In this document: in pieces, positions 1-11,242 of the stretch
Position numbering within the stretch: position 1 is the first letter of the stretch
Layout: the number at the start of each line of letters is the position of its first letter
Origin: Adenophora triphylla var. japonica
Taxonomy: Eukaryota > Streptophyta > Magnoliopsida > Asterales > Campanulaceae
Length of the DNA stretch: 64,000 bases
Direction of reading: 5' to 3'
Assembly (NCBI GenBank): GCA_022495995.1
Contig: JAFEMH010002507.1
Coordinates: 248,001 to 312,000 of the forward strand
Notes under the pieces: model-generated
What the model saw: the letters and a program-made list of their open reading frames with translations, nothing else
Database searches by the model: none
What the model was told of the DNA's origin: nothing
Translations under genes and position numbers: made by a program

Positions 1-310
1 GAGTCACCAGGGCTAGGGCTTTTGTCCCGTTAATCCTGGTTTTGCCCGTTTTCTAAATAACTGTCAGGAAAATGTCTGAAATGCCCCTGAAAAGTCCCAA
101 AAAGTGCGTTTTTCGAGGAAAGTTATACTTTTACGTGTAATAACATGTGTTTAGTACACTTTGATGTCGGGATGCACGGGGCAGTCCCGGGATGTCTCAT
201 TGACTCGAGAATGGGGAGCTTAACGGGTTTCGGTTAACCTGGAAAGGGCCAATTAACGGATTTCGATTAACTTTTAACAGATTTTGACGATCCGGATTTG
301 GGTACTAATT
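1..310 (-). repeat. Y 3' LTR, partial (U3-side end)
   Basis: Homologous along its whole length to the right end of the LTR at 60640-62688. The terminal ten bases (301-310) correspond to the GGTACTTACA end of the other LTR but are mutated. A polypurine tract follows immediately, which identifies it as the 3' LTR of a reverse-strand element. About 28 mismatches in 310 bp suggest an old insertion. Confidence 0.88.
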
Positions 311-322
311 GTAGCCCCTCAG
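311..322 (-). other. Polypurine tract of Y
   Basis: On the reverse strand this is a G-rich run (CTGAGGGGCTAC) directly before the 3' LTR start. It aligns with the PPTs of X (19470-19480) and fragment W (54328-54338), which share the core GAGGGGCTTC. Confidence 0.7.
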
Positions 323-438
323 CGATGTCACTTTCGAAGGAAGTGGGGTCGTTGAAAAAAGATAAGGATCCAAATCGGGGGATGCCTTACTTTGAGAGAC
401 CTGAGCGGTCAAATCGCTGGACCCTTAGCGAGAGGATT

Positions 439-477
439 CCTACGTATCCCGAGCGGGAATCAAGCCGATCATAGTTC
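439..477 (-). other. Conserved Tat 3' UTR cassette (copy in Y)
   Basis: A roughly 39-nt cassette, read on the reverse strand as GAACTA(C)GA...GCTTGATTCC...GGGATACGTAGG. Further copies lie in X (19525-19563, 19623-19662, 20111-20149), W (54456-54494, 54554-54592) and forward in Z (46490-46529), always between the last gene and the PPT and in the element's own orientation. Function unknown. Confidence 0.65.
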
Positions 478-544
478 GTAGGTGCGAGGGTATTTCGTAG
501 GGGCCTCGACCTCTAGGGAATGATTAGGAGGAGTTCGTCCTAGT

Positions 545-785
545 TGAGACTGATTCAGAGGCGTCTAGACCTGAGTGAGATTGTTAAGAGGCGTTTGAAC
601 CTGGGTGAGACTGTTAGGAGGCATCTTAACCTAAGGGAGACTGTTAGGAGGCGTCTTAACCTAAGTGAGACTGTTCGGAGGCATATTAACCTATGAGATA
701 CTATTAGGAGGCGTTCTAACCTAAGTGTTCGGAGGTGTCTTAACCTAAAGGAGACTGTTCGGAGGCGTCTTAACCTAATTTTCTG
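545..785. repeat. 30-bp tandem array in Y 3' UTR (about 8 copies)
   Basis: The unit is close to GAGACTGTTAGGAGGCGTCT plus TAACCTAAGT. Copies vary at several positions. It is the 3' UTR minisatellite closest to the LTR. Short frames read through it are repeat artefacts. Confidence 0.85.
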
Positions 786-961
786 AAAGGTTATGAGAAA
801 TTTTCGTCCCCGATGGCGTATTCTGAAAGGATGTGAGAAATGTCCGTCCCCGACAGCGTATTCTGAAAGGATATGAGAAATGTCCGTTCCCGATGGCGTA
901 TTCTGAAAGGATGTGAGAAATGTCCATCCCTGATGGCGTATTCTGAAAGGATATGAGAAAT
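786..961. repeat. 40-bp tandem array in Y 3' UTR, left part
   Basis: The unit runs TCTGAAAGGATGTGAGAAAT then GTCCGTCCCCGACGGCGTAT, about 4.5 copies here. The array is cut by Copia-1 inside a GAAAT of the unit and resumes at 9012. The last five bases (957-961) are the left TSD. Confidence 0.88.
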
Positions 962-2320
962 TGTTGGGTTTTACGGGTCCATGCGCAGCGGAATTAAGCA
1001 TTAAAAACATAAAACCCAAGAAGCCCTAGGATCCGTTCTATACAATTAATTTGAATACCTATGAGATAGAATTAAACCAACCTTGGAACGCTTTCCGGTC
1101 TTGAGCTATCGAACGATTTGATTATGTGATATCAAATCACAAACTTCATTCTTCAACTTGCTTGAACTCTAGGCCTTGATCGATGAATGAGCGAAGACCC
1201 TCTTTCGGTATCCACACCTTTGAATGAATTCAAGAACAACTTCTTGATGATTGCTAGATCTAAAACCTTGAAGAATATTGAGAGAATTTGATTGTGAATT
1301 TTGCTTTTAAAATTTCGGCTGACCTTTTAGGTCTGACAGAACCCTTGTATTTATACTACAATAGTAGGAATACCTCTCCTAATCGTATTAGGAGAGACAG
1401 GCTGTCAAACCGCGTACAGGCTTGATATGTCGCGCGGTATATTAAGCCATTGGCTTAATATGTCGCGCGGTATATATAGCCAGATACAGAAACTCTCAAC
1501 TATTCTTCCTCCGGTTTAACCAATTCATTCTAGTTGTGTGTGACCCAATAGGATTACATTATGTTGGCAATGAGTTCGATCATATCGAACCTCATAAGAC
1601 ATAAGCGGACTCTAGCAAGCCATTATGTCTACCCAAATAATGCAACGTAAGAGTTCACGTTTCCAATGGTGTACTTCCATTTATCCCTTTGTCTCACGAT
1701 GTTATATTTGAACACAAGTCATGGTCCTTGTCAACTTGTTATTGTTCAATGCTTTCTCGATTCTTGAGTATAATGATAATTCCAATCATATTGGGGTACG
1801 GCCATACACTTTCATCATTATCACTCATCGAGGGGCCCAAGCATAACATCTCTCTTCCGAGGGACAAATTCCTTCTTGACTTATCATCCTTCCCATCATG
1901 AATCCGATCATGCCAATGATAGTCTTTATAGATATCGTGTTAAGATATCGTTTGACTAAAATCAAACATGACTTTCATCATATGTAAGGTTACGATAATC
2001 TTAGGTCTAGGAAATAAATGAAGTAACCGTATGAGATTTAAGTATGACATTTGACCATGACATAAATCTCATGCGGGTCATGTCCAGTCACTTGTTCTCT
2101 AACAAGTACCCATAATTTCAATGTGCATCTCTTATGCATATAATCATCACATGATTATCCATTGACAATTATACTAATTATTCTCTTAATAATTAGGGAC
2201 GGAGATTATTACAATAAATATGCAAACTATATAATAATCAAATAACAAACATAAACGATAAAGATGATACATAACGGTTTTCAGTTAAACATAACTAAAG
2301 CCTAGGGCATTACACCAATA
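962..2320 (-). repeat. Copia-1 3' LTR
   Basis: Begins TGTTGGGTTTTACGGG on the plus strand and ends CACCAATA, where the other LTR ends CACCAACA. 1,359 bp, nearly identical to 7654-9011. Contains a reverse-strand TATA box (1348-1355) and two TGTCGCGCGG motifs (1428 and 1461) flanking a TTAAGCC/GGCTTAA inverted repeat. Confidence 0.93.
1348..1355 (-). promoter_or_regulatory. TATA box, Copia-1 3' LTR
   Basis: TATAAATA on the reverse strand. The same box sits at the equivalent place in the other copia LTRs (8040-8047, 30712-30719, 52714-52721), as expected for the U3 promoter. Confidence 0.6.
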
Positions 2321-2332
2321 GTCTCCCACTTG
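2321..2332 (-). other. Polypurine tract of Copia-1
   Basis: Read on the reverse strand as AAGTGGGAGAC immediately before the 3' LTR. The same tract lies beside the Copia-2 3' LTR at 31682-31693. Confidence 0.7.
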
Positions 2333-2339
2333 CACTAGG

Positions 2340-5300
2340 CTCCATTTATGTATCGAATACTCATGGATCTAACATGCCCATCATGCTTCTGCCTATGCGA
2401 GTGTCTTTGTAAGTGAGTCCCTTATGTCATCATCGGTTGATACTTTGTATATTTTAACGTCTTCTCATTCTTTATGAATTCCTCGAAGAACGTCTAAGTG
2501 AGTGTTTGGATCATTTGTTGTGACCTTGGTTCCATTGTTTGCACAAGTGGCACCACTATTGTCATAACAAAAGTTTCACCGATTAGTGATACTTGGAAAA
2601 ACACTTGAAGTATTTCCAAAATACTAAATGAACTTTTGATCCAAAGCTGCCTCTTTCGGCTACATCATATGTTGCTAAAGTATGGCCTTAGTAGTAGAAT
2701 CGGCTACAATTTACGCTTGGAACTCTTCCAATCAAAAGCTGCACCTCTAATAAGCACAAACACAAATTCTAATTGCGATTTTAAAATAACTTTGTTAGTT
2801 TGGAAGCTAGCACCTATGTAACCCTTACAACAAGATTAACTTCCAATCTTCCAAATCCCAAGAACGTATCCTTAGTTCTTCTTAAGTACTTAAGGATCAT
2901 CTTGGCCGCCATCCAATGGTTCTCATCACGGGATCAGATTGGTATCGACTCATCATGCTCAAGCATATGAGGCGTTGGGTCTAGTACAAATTATGGCATA
3001 AATGACGGATCCAAATGCCGAAGCATATGGAACTTCATTCATTCCCTTTTGCTCATCAATTGTCATAAGACAATGAGTATTGCTTAAGAGAAAATACCAT
3101 GACCCATTGACAAGCCACTTTTCTTAGACTCTTCTAAGAACCTTGTCAATGTGAACACTTTGACTCAAACCAATTTATCCTTCTAGATCTATTTCTATAG
3201 ATCTTGATGCCAAGGATGTAAGCGGCTTTACCCATATCTTTCATTGAGAAACCTTTCCTTGACTAAGACTTAACGAGTCTTAAGTGTCGGAACTTGTTTT
3301 TCAAATGAGTAAGATATTATTGTAATAAACAATGGAAATAATACCATGCTCCCACTGAATTTCATGCATACACAAGGTTCATCTTTGTACTTGATAAAGT
3401 CAAACTCTTTGACCAATTCATCAAAACAAAGATTCCAATTCCTTGAAGCTTGCTTCAATCCATCTCATGGATCCTTGCAACATACATACTTTATTAGAGT
3501 TTCTTGGATCGACAAACTATTCGGGTTGTGTACTTTACACATCCTTAATAATCTTTCCATTTAAAGAAAGTCGTTTTGACATCCATTTGTCATATCACAT
3601 AGTCACAATATGCGATAATGGCAATTGAAATTCTAACAGACTTCGACATTGTAGCGGCGAAACAAGTTTCAACATAGTCAATACTATGAATTAACCTAAA
3701 TCCCTTTGCTACAATCCTTAGTCATGAAAGTATACACCTTCACATCCATGTCGCTCTTTGAAGACCTACTTGCACCCTTTAGTTTTTACACTTTTAGGTA
3801 GCCCAATCAAGTTCCAAACTTGATTGTTAAACATGGATTGTAATTTGGATTCCATGGTTCCTAACCATTTATCCAAATTAGGAGAGGACATCGCTTCTTG
3901 ATAGCAAGTAGGATCGTCATTCTCAATGACTTCCACTTCATCACTTTCCTTGACGAGAAATCACTATTTCTTGAGTTCGGATCGTAACCTATCCAATCCA
4001 CGATGGACTTGTGCATCTTGAACCGGTTTCACAACTCCTTTGTGAACTTGGTTCTGTCTCTACTCTTGGTTCCATATTATTTTCGGGTTCTTGAACTTCT
4101 TTCAAGATTAATTTTACTCCCACTAGATTCTTTATTGAGAAACTATTTCTCAAGAAACAAATCGTGTAGAGCAATAAACATTTTGTTCTCTTTGTGATTG
4201 TAAAATCAATATCCGAAAATAACCTTGTCAGATTTGGTGCTAACTTATAAGAGACAAGTCTCTTTACATAAGATTCGCAACCCCAAATCTTCATGAAAGA
4301 CAAACTAAGTTTTCTTCCATGCCACATCTCATGTGGGGCCTTAGGAACCGATTTAGTAGGGACTCGATTCAGTGTAACCGCATTATTTCTAATGCATATC
4401 CTCAAAAGGAAATAGGAAATAGGAAAGTCTGATTGACACATCATCGAACGAACCATGTCCTACAAGGTTCAATTCCTCCTTTCAGACACACCATACAATG
4501 TGGTGTTCCGGTTGGAGTCAACTTTGAAACGATTTCATAGTTTTTGAGATGATTGTCAAACTCTTGGCTCAAATATTCATTACCTCGATCTAATCGAAGT
4601 ACTTAACAGTTTTACCAAGTTATTTTGTACTTCATCTTTGAAATGTTCAAAACATCTCAAACGATTCACCTTTGGACTTTATCAGATAGGCATAGTCATA
4701 TCTAGATAAGTCTTTAGCGAAATGTGATGAAATACCGAAATCTTCCCCTAGCAATGCTTCTTAATGGTCCACATACATCTCATGTATAATGACCAATAAG
4801 TCACTAGCCCTCCCACTACTTTAGTGTAGGGTGGTTTGGTCGATAATCCCAATAAATAAGATCCACATTCCTCAAATGATTCATGGTCATATGAGTCTAA
4901 AAGTCCATGTTAATGGAGTTTAGATATATGTTTCTTATTTATTTGACCAAGCCTGCAATGCCATATAAACGCTTTGTTCATATTGTTCGGTTTAGATTTC
5001 CCATTTATGTCATAGATATCTTCAATATTATTTTGTTTCTCATCATCAAGGATATGAAGACCATTTAATGACATATGCATTACAATAAGGCATATTATTA
5101 AATAAATATAAAACTTCTTATTGAAAATAAGAAAATTATATCCTTCATCATCCATTTAAGAAATGGAAATAATACTCCTACTCAAATCCGGAACGTAGTC
5201 ATACTTGTTCAAAACAAGTACTACTTCACAAGGTAAAGTGACTTCATAAGTCCCTTATGGCTAATGTTGCAACTCTTGCTCCATTCCCATGCTTAGGTTT

Positions 5301-5380
5301 AATTTACCTTATTTGAGTAGCTTTCTATTCTTTGCTCCTTGCACATTTAGACAAATGTGGGATCCAATCCGGTATCATAT
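2340..5380 (-). pseudogene. Copia-1 pol remnant (protease, GAG-pre-integrase, integrase, RT, RNase H)
   Basis: Reading from 5380 downwards on the reverse strand: a protease DTG at 5368-5376 followed at once by a frameshift; a GAG-pre-integrase zinc region ending HCRLGQINKKHISKLH (4910-4960); integrase core fragments and the NRVPTKSVPKAPHEMWHGRK segment typical of copia integrase (about 4290-4390); RT around QASRNWNLCFDELVKEF (3400-3458) with the active-site region shifted out of frame; and RNase H fragments down to about 2340. The integrase C-terminus and N-terminal RT appear to be missing (only about 500 bp separate the two). The same DTG frameshift occurs in Copia-2, so the damage predates these insertions. 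Not functional. Confidence 0.8.
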
Positions 5381-6000
5381 ATCCAAGAACAAGAAGTCGA
5401 AAGGAAAATATCTATCATATAGATATTTGAAGTAGTAGCAATCATATTGCCCTTCTTCACCTTTTAGGCCTTCCTAATAAGCCTTGCAACTTTGCTTCTA
5501 ATGACCAATCTTATTGCATTGGTAGCAAACTGCATCCTTTTGAGACAATTTGGGTTTAGCCTCTTCGGCTTTGACAACTTTTGTCCTAGGTTTAGCAACT
5601 TTTGCTTTACCTACTTTTCCTTCCTTTGTGAACCCTTTCTTGTGTTAACCATTAACACAATTTGCGGATTGCTCCTTCTTTCATCATATGAATTAAGAGC
5701 TTTCACCACAACATATATCTTTTGCCTAGCTTGCATTTGGAACATTTCTTTTTTGCGTTATGCTATAACAAAAGGAATAGTTATCATGTGCTCAAGGTTC
5801 TTCATAAGAGCCTTTAACCATGGTGGCAAATTCAAGGCAAGCAATATTGTCAGAATCATCAATATGTTTCTAATGTTGCTTCCTTATTTGCCCTTTGCAA
5901 CATTTGCAATGGGTTCGGTAGGAGCAGATTCGTCAAGAACATACACATTATGTATTGTTCCTTTCGAACTTTGTCCTTCATAAGGACGAATCGCAATTAT
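5381..6000 (-). pseudogene. Copia-1 gag remnant with CCHC zinc knuckle
   Basis: A C-x2-C-x4-H-x4-C knuckle reads CYQCNKIGH then a stop, KQSC, at 5486-5527 on the reverse strand. The stop inside the knuckle and poor frames around it show it is dead. Lysine-rich sequence typical of the gag tail lies at about 5560-5640. The 163-codon plus-strand frame over 5492-5983 is simply its antisense. The N-terminal part of gag is not recognisable. Confidence 0.65.
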
Positions 6001-6160
6001 CATTATATAATGCTATTTCTACAACAAAATATACAAATTATATGAACACATATCAATATCAACACATTTATCATTTAAGAGCAAATAATGTATTTTACAA
6101 ATACTCCCACTAAATCATACACCTTCTAATGCTAATAAGCATAATATGCATTTAATGGGC

Positions 6161-6369
6161 TAAGATCCAACTTTAATTTAATCTCAAGTACGCTATGGCG
6201 CACCGCTCAAGATTAAACTAATTAGGTAGAAAAACATCAATCATATCGTATATGACTCTTAGGACTAAGATCCATCTTTAATTTGATCTCAAGTACGCTA
6301 TGGCGCACCGCTCAAGATCAAACTAATTAGGTAGAAAACATCAATCATATCATATATGACTCTTAGGAT
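6161..6369. repeat. 105-bp tandem duplication in Copia-1
   Basis: Two copies start at 6161 and 6266 (TAAGATCCA...CTCAAGTACGCTATGGCGCA). Copia-2 has a single copy near 51060-51170, so the duplication is specific to Copia-1. Confidence 0.85.
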
Positions 6370-7639
6370 CTTTTATGAGATTTATTTAAGACATCATATG
6401 TCTAAGCATATTTTAATCTCATCTTATGCCTTGGGTCCAAAACCATTTTGATAACCCAATTAAGTTCATCCATTTTAAACGTATAGGAACCACCATTTCC
6501 TCATCTTGCTCGCAAACGGAATAGAATCAAAGCACCTTGCTATGGCAAGCCCACCCAAAACTATCCGAGTGGTCTCAAGTGTTTAAATCATGGATTGGCA
6601 TAAAGAACTTAAAAGTTAAATGAAGGTTCTTTAAGGTAGATTATAAGCATATCAGCAAAGATAGTCATAATCATGCATCAGGTAAGTTCCCAGGAAGATA
6701 GGTGAGCCACAAGGACTACTTAAGTACCAACTCTTCCTTAGACAGAACTCTCCTAGTCATGCACAATTAGAAATCAACTCTGATTTGGCAACATAATCAC
6801 TACCTTTTATAAACAATTAGTTTCCTTTTAAAATTTCGCGTAATTATGACTTGTTTCCATAAACAATCATAAAATCCAAAATTTACAATGTCTAAATCTA
6901 AACTTATCAGGAAACTATAATGCAATGTTTCAACTAAACATTTTAGGAAATCATAATTTAATGTTTCAACTAAACATCTAATAAAACTCTTAACACTTAA
7001 GAACAAATAATTCATGCATCGCAATAATTATTAAAATCATATTTTAATCAATTAATCATGCATATCAATGAATCAATCTAGCATGGACTTATAAACTCAA
7101 TTTTATAACATCCAGATTTTCATATACATTGCAATAATTATTAAAATCAGATTTTAATCAATTAATCATGTATATCAATGAATCAATCTATCGCGGACTT
7201 ATAAACTCAATTTTATAACATCCAGATTTTCATATCAACATATCAGATTGTAAACACAATCATAGAATAGCAGAAAATTTGAACAAACGGGTACGCCGGT
7301 TTTGGCTTGTTATGTCGCGTGACAACATCGGCCCGAGGCTTAATATGTCGCGCGACCTAACATGCCGCTTAACCTCGAATTCCACATGGCTCGATATGTC
7401 GCACGACATAGGCGGCCGGGTTATGAGATTTCCAGATTCGAATCAATACAGATTACAGCCAATTAAATCACATAAAACAGCCTTTTTACAGATTTAATTC
7501 AGCATAAATTGAAAACGATTTTCACATTGTTTCTCATAAACAATTAAAATTCTATCGCATACAAAACATGCAATAAGCATATAAACAATTTATATCTTAA
7601 ATCTAGCATGTTAATTCAAACTTAACCATACGAACGGGG
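6370..7639. other. Copia-1 5' leader, non-coding
   Basis: AT-rich stretch between gag remnant and PBS with no credible frame. It carries a 110-bp tandem duplication (copies starting at 7021 and 7131) and three palindromic motifs: TGTCGCGTGACA at 7313, TGTCGCGCGACC at 7346 and TGTCGCACGACA at 7397. Confidence 0.7.
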
Positions 7640-7653
7640 CTCACGATACCCTT
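7640..7653 (-). other. Degenerate primer-binding site of Copia-1
   Basis: On the reverse strand the sequence beside the 5' LTR is AAAGGGTATCGTGAGCC, close to the tRNA-iMet type TGGTATCAGAGC but mutated. Copia-2 has a better copy at 52291-52302. Confidence 0.6.
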
Positions 7654-9011
7654 TGTTGGGTTTTACGGGTCCATGCGCGGCGGAATTAAGCATTAAAAAC
7701 ATAAAACCCAAGAAGCCCTAGGATCCGTTCTATACAATTAATTTGAATACCTATGAGATAGAATTAAACCAACCTTGGAACGCTTTCCGGTCTTGAGCTA
7801 TCGAACGATTTGATTATGTGATATCAAATCACAAACTTCGTTCTTCAACTTGCTTGAACTCTAGGCCTTGATCGATGAACGAGCGAAGACCCTCTTTCGG
7901 TATCCACACCTTTGAATGAATTCAAGAACAACTTCTTGATGATTGCTAGATCTAAAACCTTGAAGAATATTGAGAGAATTTGATTGTGAATTTTGCTTTT
8001 AAAATTTCGGCTGACCTTTTAGGTCTGACAGAACCCTTGTATTTATACTACAATAGTAGGAATACCTCTCCTAATCGTATTAGGAGAGACAGTCTGTCAA
8101 ACCGCGTACAGGCTTGATATGTCGCGCGGTATATTAAGCCATTGGCTTAATATGTCGCGCGGTATATATAGCCAGATACTGAAACTCTCAACTATTCTTC
8201 CTCCGGTTTAACCAATTCATTCTAGTTGTGTGTGACCCAATAGGATTACATTATGTTGGCAATGAGTTCGATCATATCGAACCTCATAAGACATAAGCGG
8301 ACTCTAGCAAGCCATTATGTCTACCCAAATAATGCAACGTAAGAGTTCACGTTTCCAATGGTGTACTTCCATTTATCCCTTTGTCTCACGATGTTATATT
8401 TGAACACAAGTCATGGTCCTTGTCAACTTGTTATTGTTCAATGCTTTCTCGATTCTTGAGTATAATGATAATTCCAATCATATTGGGGTACGGCCATACA
8501 CTTTCATCATTATCACTCATCGAGGGCCCAAGCATAACATCTCTCTTCCGAGGGACAAATTCCTTCTTGACTTATCATCCTTCCCATCATGAATCCGATC
8601 ATGCCAATGATAGTCTTTATAGATATCGTGTTAAGATATCGTTTGACTAAAATCAAACATGACTTTCATCATATGTAAGGTTACGATAATCTTAGGTCTA
8701 GGAAATAAATGAAGTAACCGTATGAGATTTAAGTATGACATTTGACCATGACATAAATCTCATGCGGGTCATGTCCAGTCACTTGTTCTCTAACAAGTAC
8801 CCATAATTTCAATGTGCATCTCTTATGCATATAATCATCACATGATTATCCATTGACAATTATACTAATTATTCTCTTAATAATTAGGGACGGAGATTAT
8901 TACAATAAATATGCAAACTATATAATAATCAAATAACAAACATAAACGATAAAGATGATACATAACGGTTTTCAGTTAAACATAACTAAAGCCTAGGGCA
9001 TTACACCAACA
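7654..9011 (-). repeat. Copia-1 5' LTR
   Basis: 1,358 bp, TGTTGGG...CACCAACA, about 0.5% different from 962-2320 by eye. Reverse-strand TATA box at 8040-8047; TGTCGCGCGG motifs at 8120 and 8153. Followed by the right TSD GAAAT (9012-9016). Confidence 0.94.
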
Positions 9012-9281
9012 GAAATGTCCGTCCCCGACGGCGTATTCTGAAAGGATGTGAGAAATGTCCGTCCCGGACGACGTATTCTGAAAGGATGTGAGAAATGTCC
9101 GTCCCCGACGACGTATTCTGAAAGGATGTGAGAAATGTCCATCCCCGACGGCGTATTCTGAAAGGATGTGAGAAATGTCCGTCCCCGACGGCATATTCTG
9201 AAAGAATGTGAGAAATGTCCATCCCCGACGGCGTATTCTGAAAGGATATGAGAAATGTCCGTACCCGACGGCATTTTCTGA
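9012..9281. repeat. 40-bp tandem array in Y 3' UTR, right part
   Basis: Continuation of the array at 786-961, with about 6.7 copies differing at one to three positions. Long reverse-strand frames across it exist only because the repeat lacks stops; they are not genes. Confidence 0.88.
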
Positions 9282-10227
9282 TACACGGAGGAAGTGGGAT
9301 TTCGTGCTGGGGATTCGACGAAAATGAAGGTCGAAGAAGGATTGTTGCGCGGGCTAACCTTGATTTGCCGTTTGTTGTTTGTCTGCTGGGGATATGGTGT
9401 TCGGGCTTACGATGATGGCCGAAGAGGGATTGAGGTTCTAACGACGGGGTTAGGAAAGGAATGACAGGAACAGTTATGTTAAACTGGTGTTTTTTAACAA
9501 CACAGTCTGATTTGGAAGGCAGGATTGACGTTCTAACAACGGGGTTAGGAATGGAATTTAACCTCGGGAGAGGATGGTACATTGCTGGGGAAAAGCGTCC
9601 AAAGTTCTAACGAAGTCGTTTTGGAATTGAGAGGATTTGATTGACGTTCTAACAAGCAGTTTAGAAACGGATGATGATTGACGTTCCTTAAAAGGGTGGT
9701 CTTACGATCCTGTTAGGGAGGAATGTTCAGGCTTATGATGATGGCTGAAGAGGGATTGTTGTGCGGGCTTACATTGATTGCCGCTGAGATGGGATGGTCA
9801 GGCTTACGATGACTGCCGGGGAGAAGATTGTTTACTTGCTGGGGAAAAAGATACTCGGACTTACTATGATGGCCGAAGAGGGATTGTTGTGCGGGCTTAC
9901 ACTGATTGCCGTTGAAATGATATGGTCGGGCTTACGATGACTGCTGGGGAAGTGATTCGTTGTACGGGCTTACAGTGATTGTCGTTGAAATGAGATGGTC
10001 GAGCTTACGATGACTGTCGGGGAAGTGATTCATTGTACGGGCTTATAGTGATTGTTGTTGAAATGAGATGGTCGGGCTTACGATGACTGTCGGGGAGAAG
10101 ATTGTTTACCTGCTGGGGAAAAAGATTCTCGGACTTACTATGATAGCCGAAGAGGGATTGTCGTTTACGGGCTTACATTGATTGCCGTTGAGGTGGGAAG
10201 GTCGGGCTTACGATTGACGGCCGGGAT
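9282..10227. repeat. Irregular repeats in Y 3' UTR (35- and 70-bp periodicity)
   Basis: Variants of GGGCTTACGATGATGGCCGA and GGGCTTACAGTGATTGCCGT alternate with GCTGGGGAAAAAGAT-like linkers. Less homogeneous than the flanking arrays and therefore probably older or recombined. The first 400 bp are nearly unique apart from GACGTTCTAACAACGGGGTT, which recurs about four times. No gene seen. Confidence 0.7.
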
Positions 10228-11080
10228 TTAACCTCTGGAGAGGGGCGTTAGAAATGTCTAACTAGAATTTAACCTTTAGAGAGGGGCGTTAGAAATATCT
10301 AACTGAAATTTAACCTTTGGAGAGGGGCATTAGGAATGTCTAACTAGAATTTAACCTCTGGAGAGGGGCGTTATAAATGTCTAACTGGAATTTAACCTCT
10401 GGAGAGGGGCATTAGAAATGTCTAACTGGAATTTAACCTCTGGAGAGGGGGGTTAGGAATGTCTAACTGGAATTTAACCTCTGGAGAGGGGCGTTAGAAA
10501 TGTCTAAGTGGAATTTAACCTTTGGAGAGGGGCGTTAGAAATGTCTAACTGGAATTTAACCTCTGGAGAGGGACGTTAGAGATGTCTAACGAGGAAATTT
10601 GACCTCAGGAGAGAGGCGTTAGAAATGTCTAACTGGAATTTGGACCCCGGGAGAGGGGCGTTAGAAATTCCTAAGTGGAATTTAACCTCGGGAGAGGGGC
10701 GTTAGAAATGTCTAACTGGAATTTGGACCCCGGGAGAGGGGCGTTAGAAATGTCTAACTGGGATTTAACCTCTGGAGAGGGGCGTTAGAAATGTCTAACT
10801 GGAATTTAACTTCTGGAGAGGGGCGTTAGAAATATCTAACTGGGATTTAACCTCTGGAGAGGGGCATTAGAAATGTCTAACTGGAATTTAACCTCTGGAG
10901 AGGGGCGTTAGAGATGTCTAACTGGAATTCAACCTCTGGAGAGGGGCGTTAGAGATGTCTAACGGGGAAATTTGACCTCAGGAGAGGGGCGTTAGAAATG
11001 TCTAACTAGAATTTAACCTCAGGAGAGGGGCGTTAAAAATGTCTAACTGGAATTTGGACCTCGGATGGGATTTAACCTCT
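10228..11080. repeat. 41-bp tandem array in Y 3' UTR (about 20 copies)
   Basis: The unit is GGAATTTAACCTCTGGAGAG followed by GGGCGTTAGAAATGTCTAACT. A subset (around 10590-10740 and 10960-11060) has GGACCCCGGGAGAGG or GACCTCAGGAGAGG variants, suggesting a higher-order mixture. Confidence 0.92.
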
Positions 11081-11242
11081 GGAGAGGGGTCGAAAACGTA
11101 AGAGTTTTATGAGAACTTTTGAGGAAAAGCATTAATTTTCGAAATGTTTTGAATGTTCCGGGTTTGACGGGTTTTTCTGAATGACTTGAAAGTTCCGGGT
11201 TTGACGGGTTTTTTCAAAATGCTTTGAAAGTTTTGGGATTTT
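11081..11242. other. Spacer between two Y minisatellites
   Basis: Contains three imperfect copies of a roughly 40-bp unit built on GTTCCGGGTTTGACGGGTTT; otherwise featureless. Confidence 0.5.

Larger units (their letters stand above)
962..9011 (-). mobile_element. Copia-1: Ty1/copia LTR retrotransposon, complete structure but defective coding
   Basis: 8,050-bp element with LTRs at 962-2320 and 7654-9011, flanked by GAAAT at 957-961 and 9012-9016. It splits a 40-bp minisatellite, so the empty site can be read directly. The 5' LTR is on the right, beside a degenerate tRNA-Met-type PBS; the PPT lies beside the left LTR. Reverse-strand order is leader, zinc-knuckle gag, protease, GAG-pre-integrase, integrase, RT and RNase H. 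The LTRs differ at only about half a dozen positions, so insertion was recent, yet pol is broken throughout. It is the same family as Copia-2. Confidence 0.92.

Noticed and set aside
5492..5983. 163-codon forward frame with hydrophobic stretches that could pass for a membrane protein
   Set aside because: It is antisense to the copia gag zinc-knuckle region, and the equivalent stretch of Copia-2 has no such frame.
8976..9582. Overlapping reverse frames with repeated HILSEYAVGDGHFSHPFRI-type units
   Set aside because: They read through the 40-bp tandem array in several frames; no protein-like conservation.
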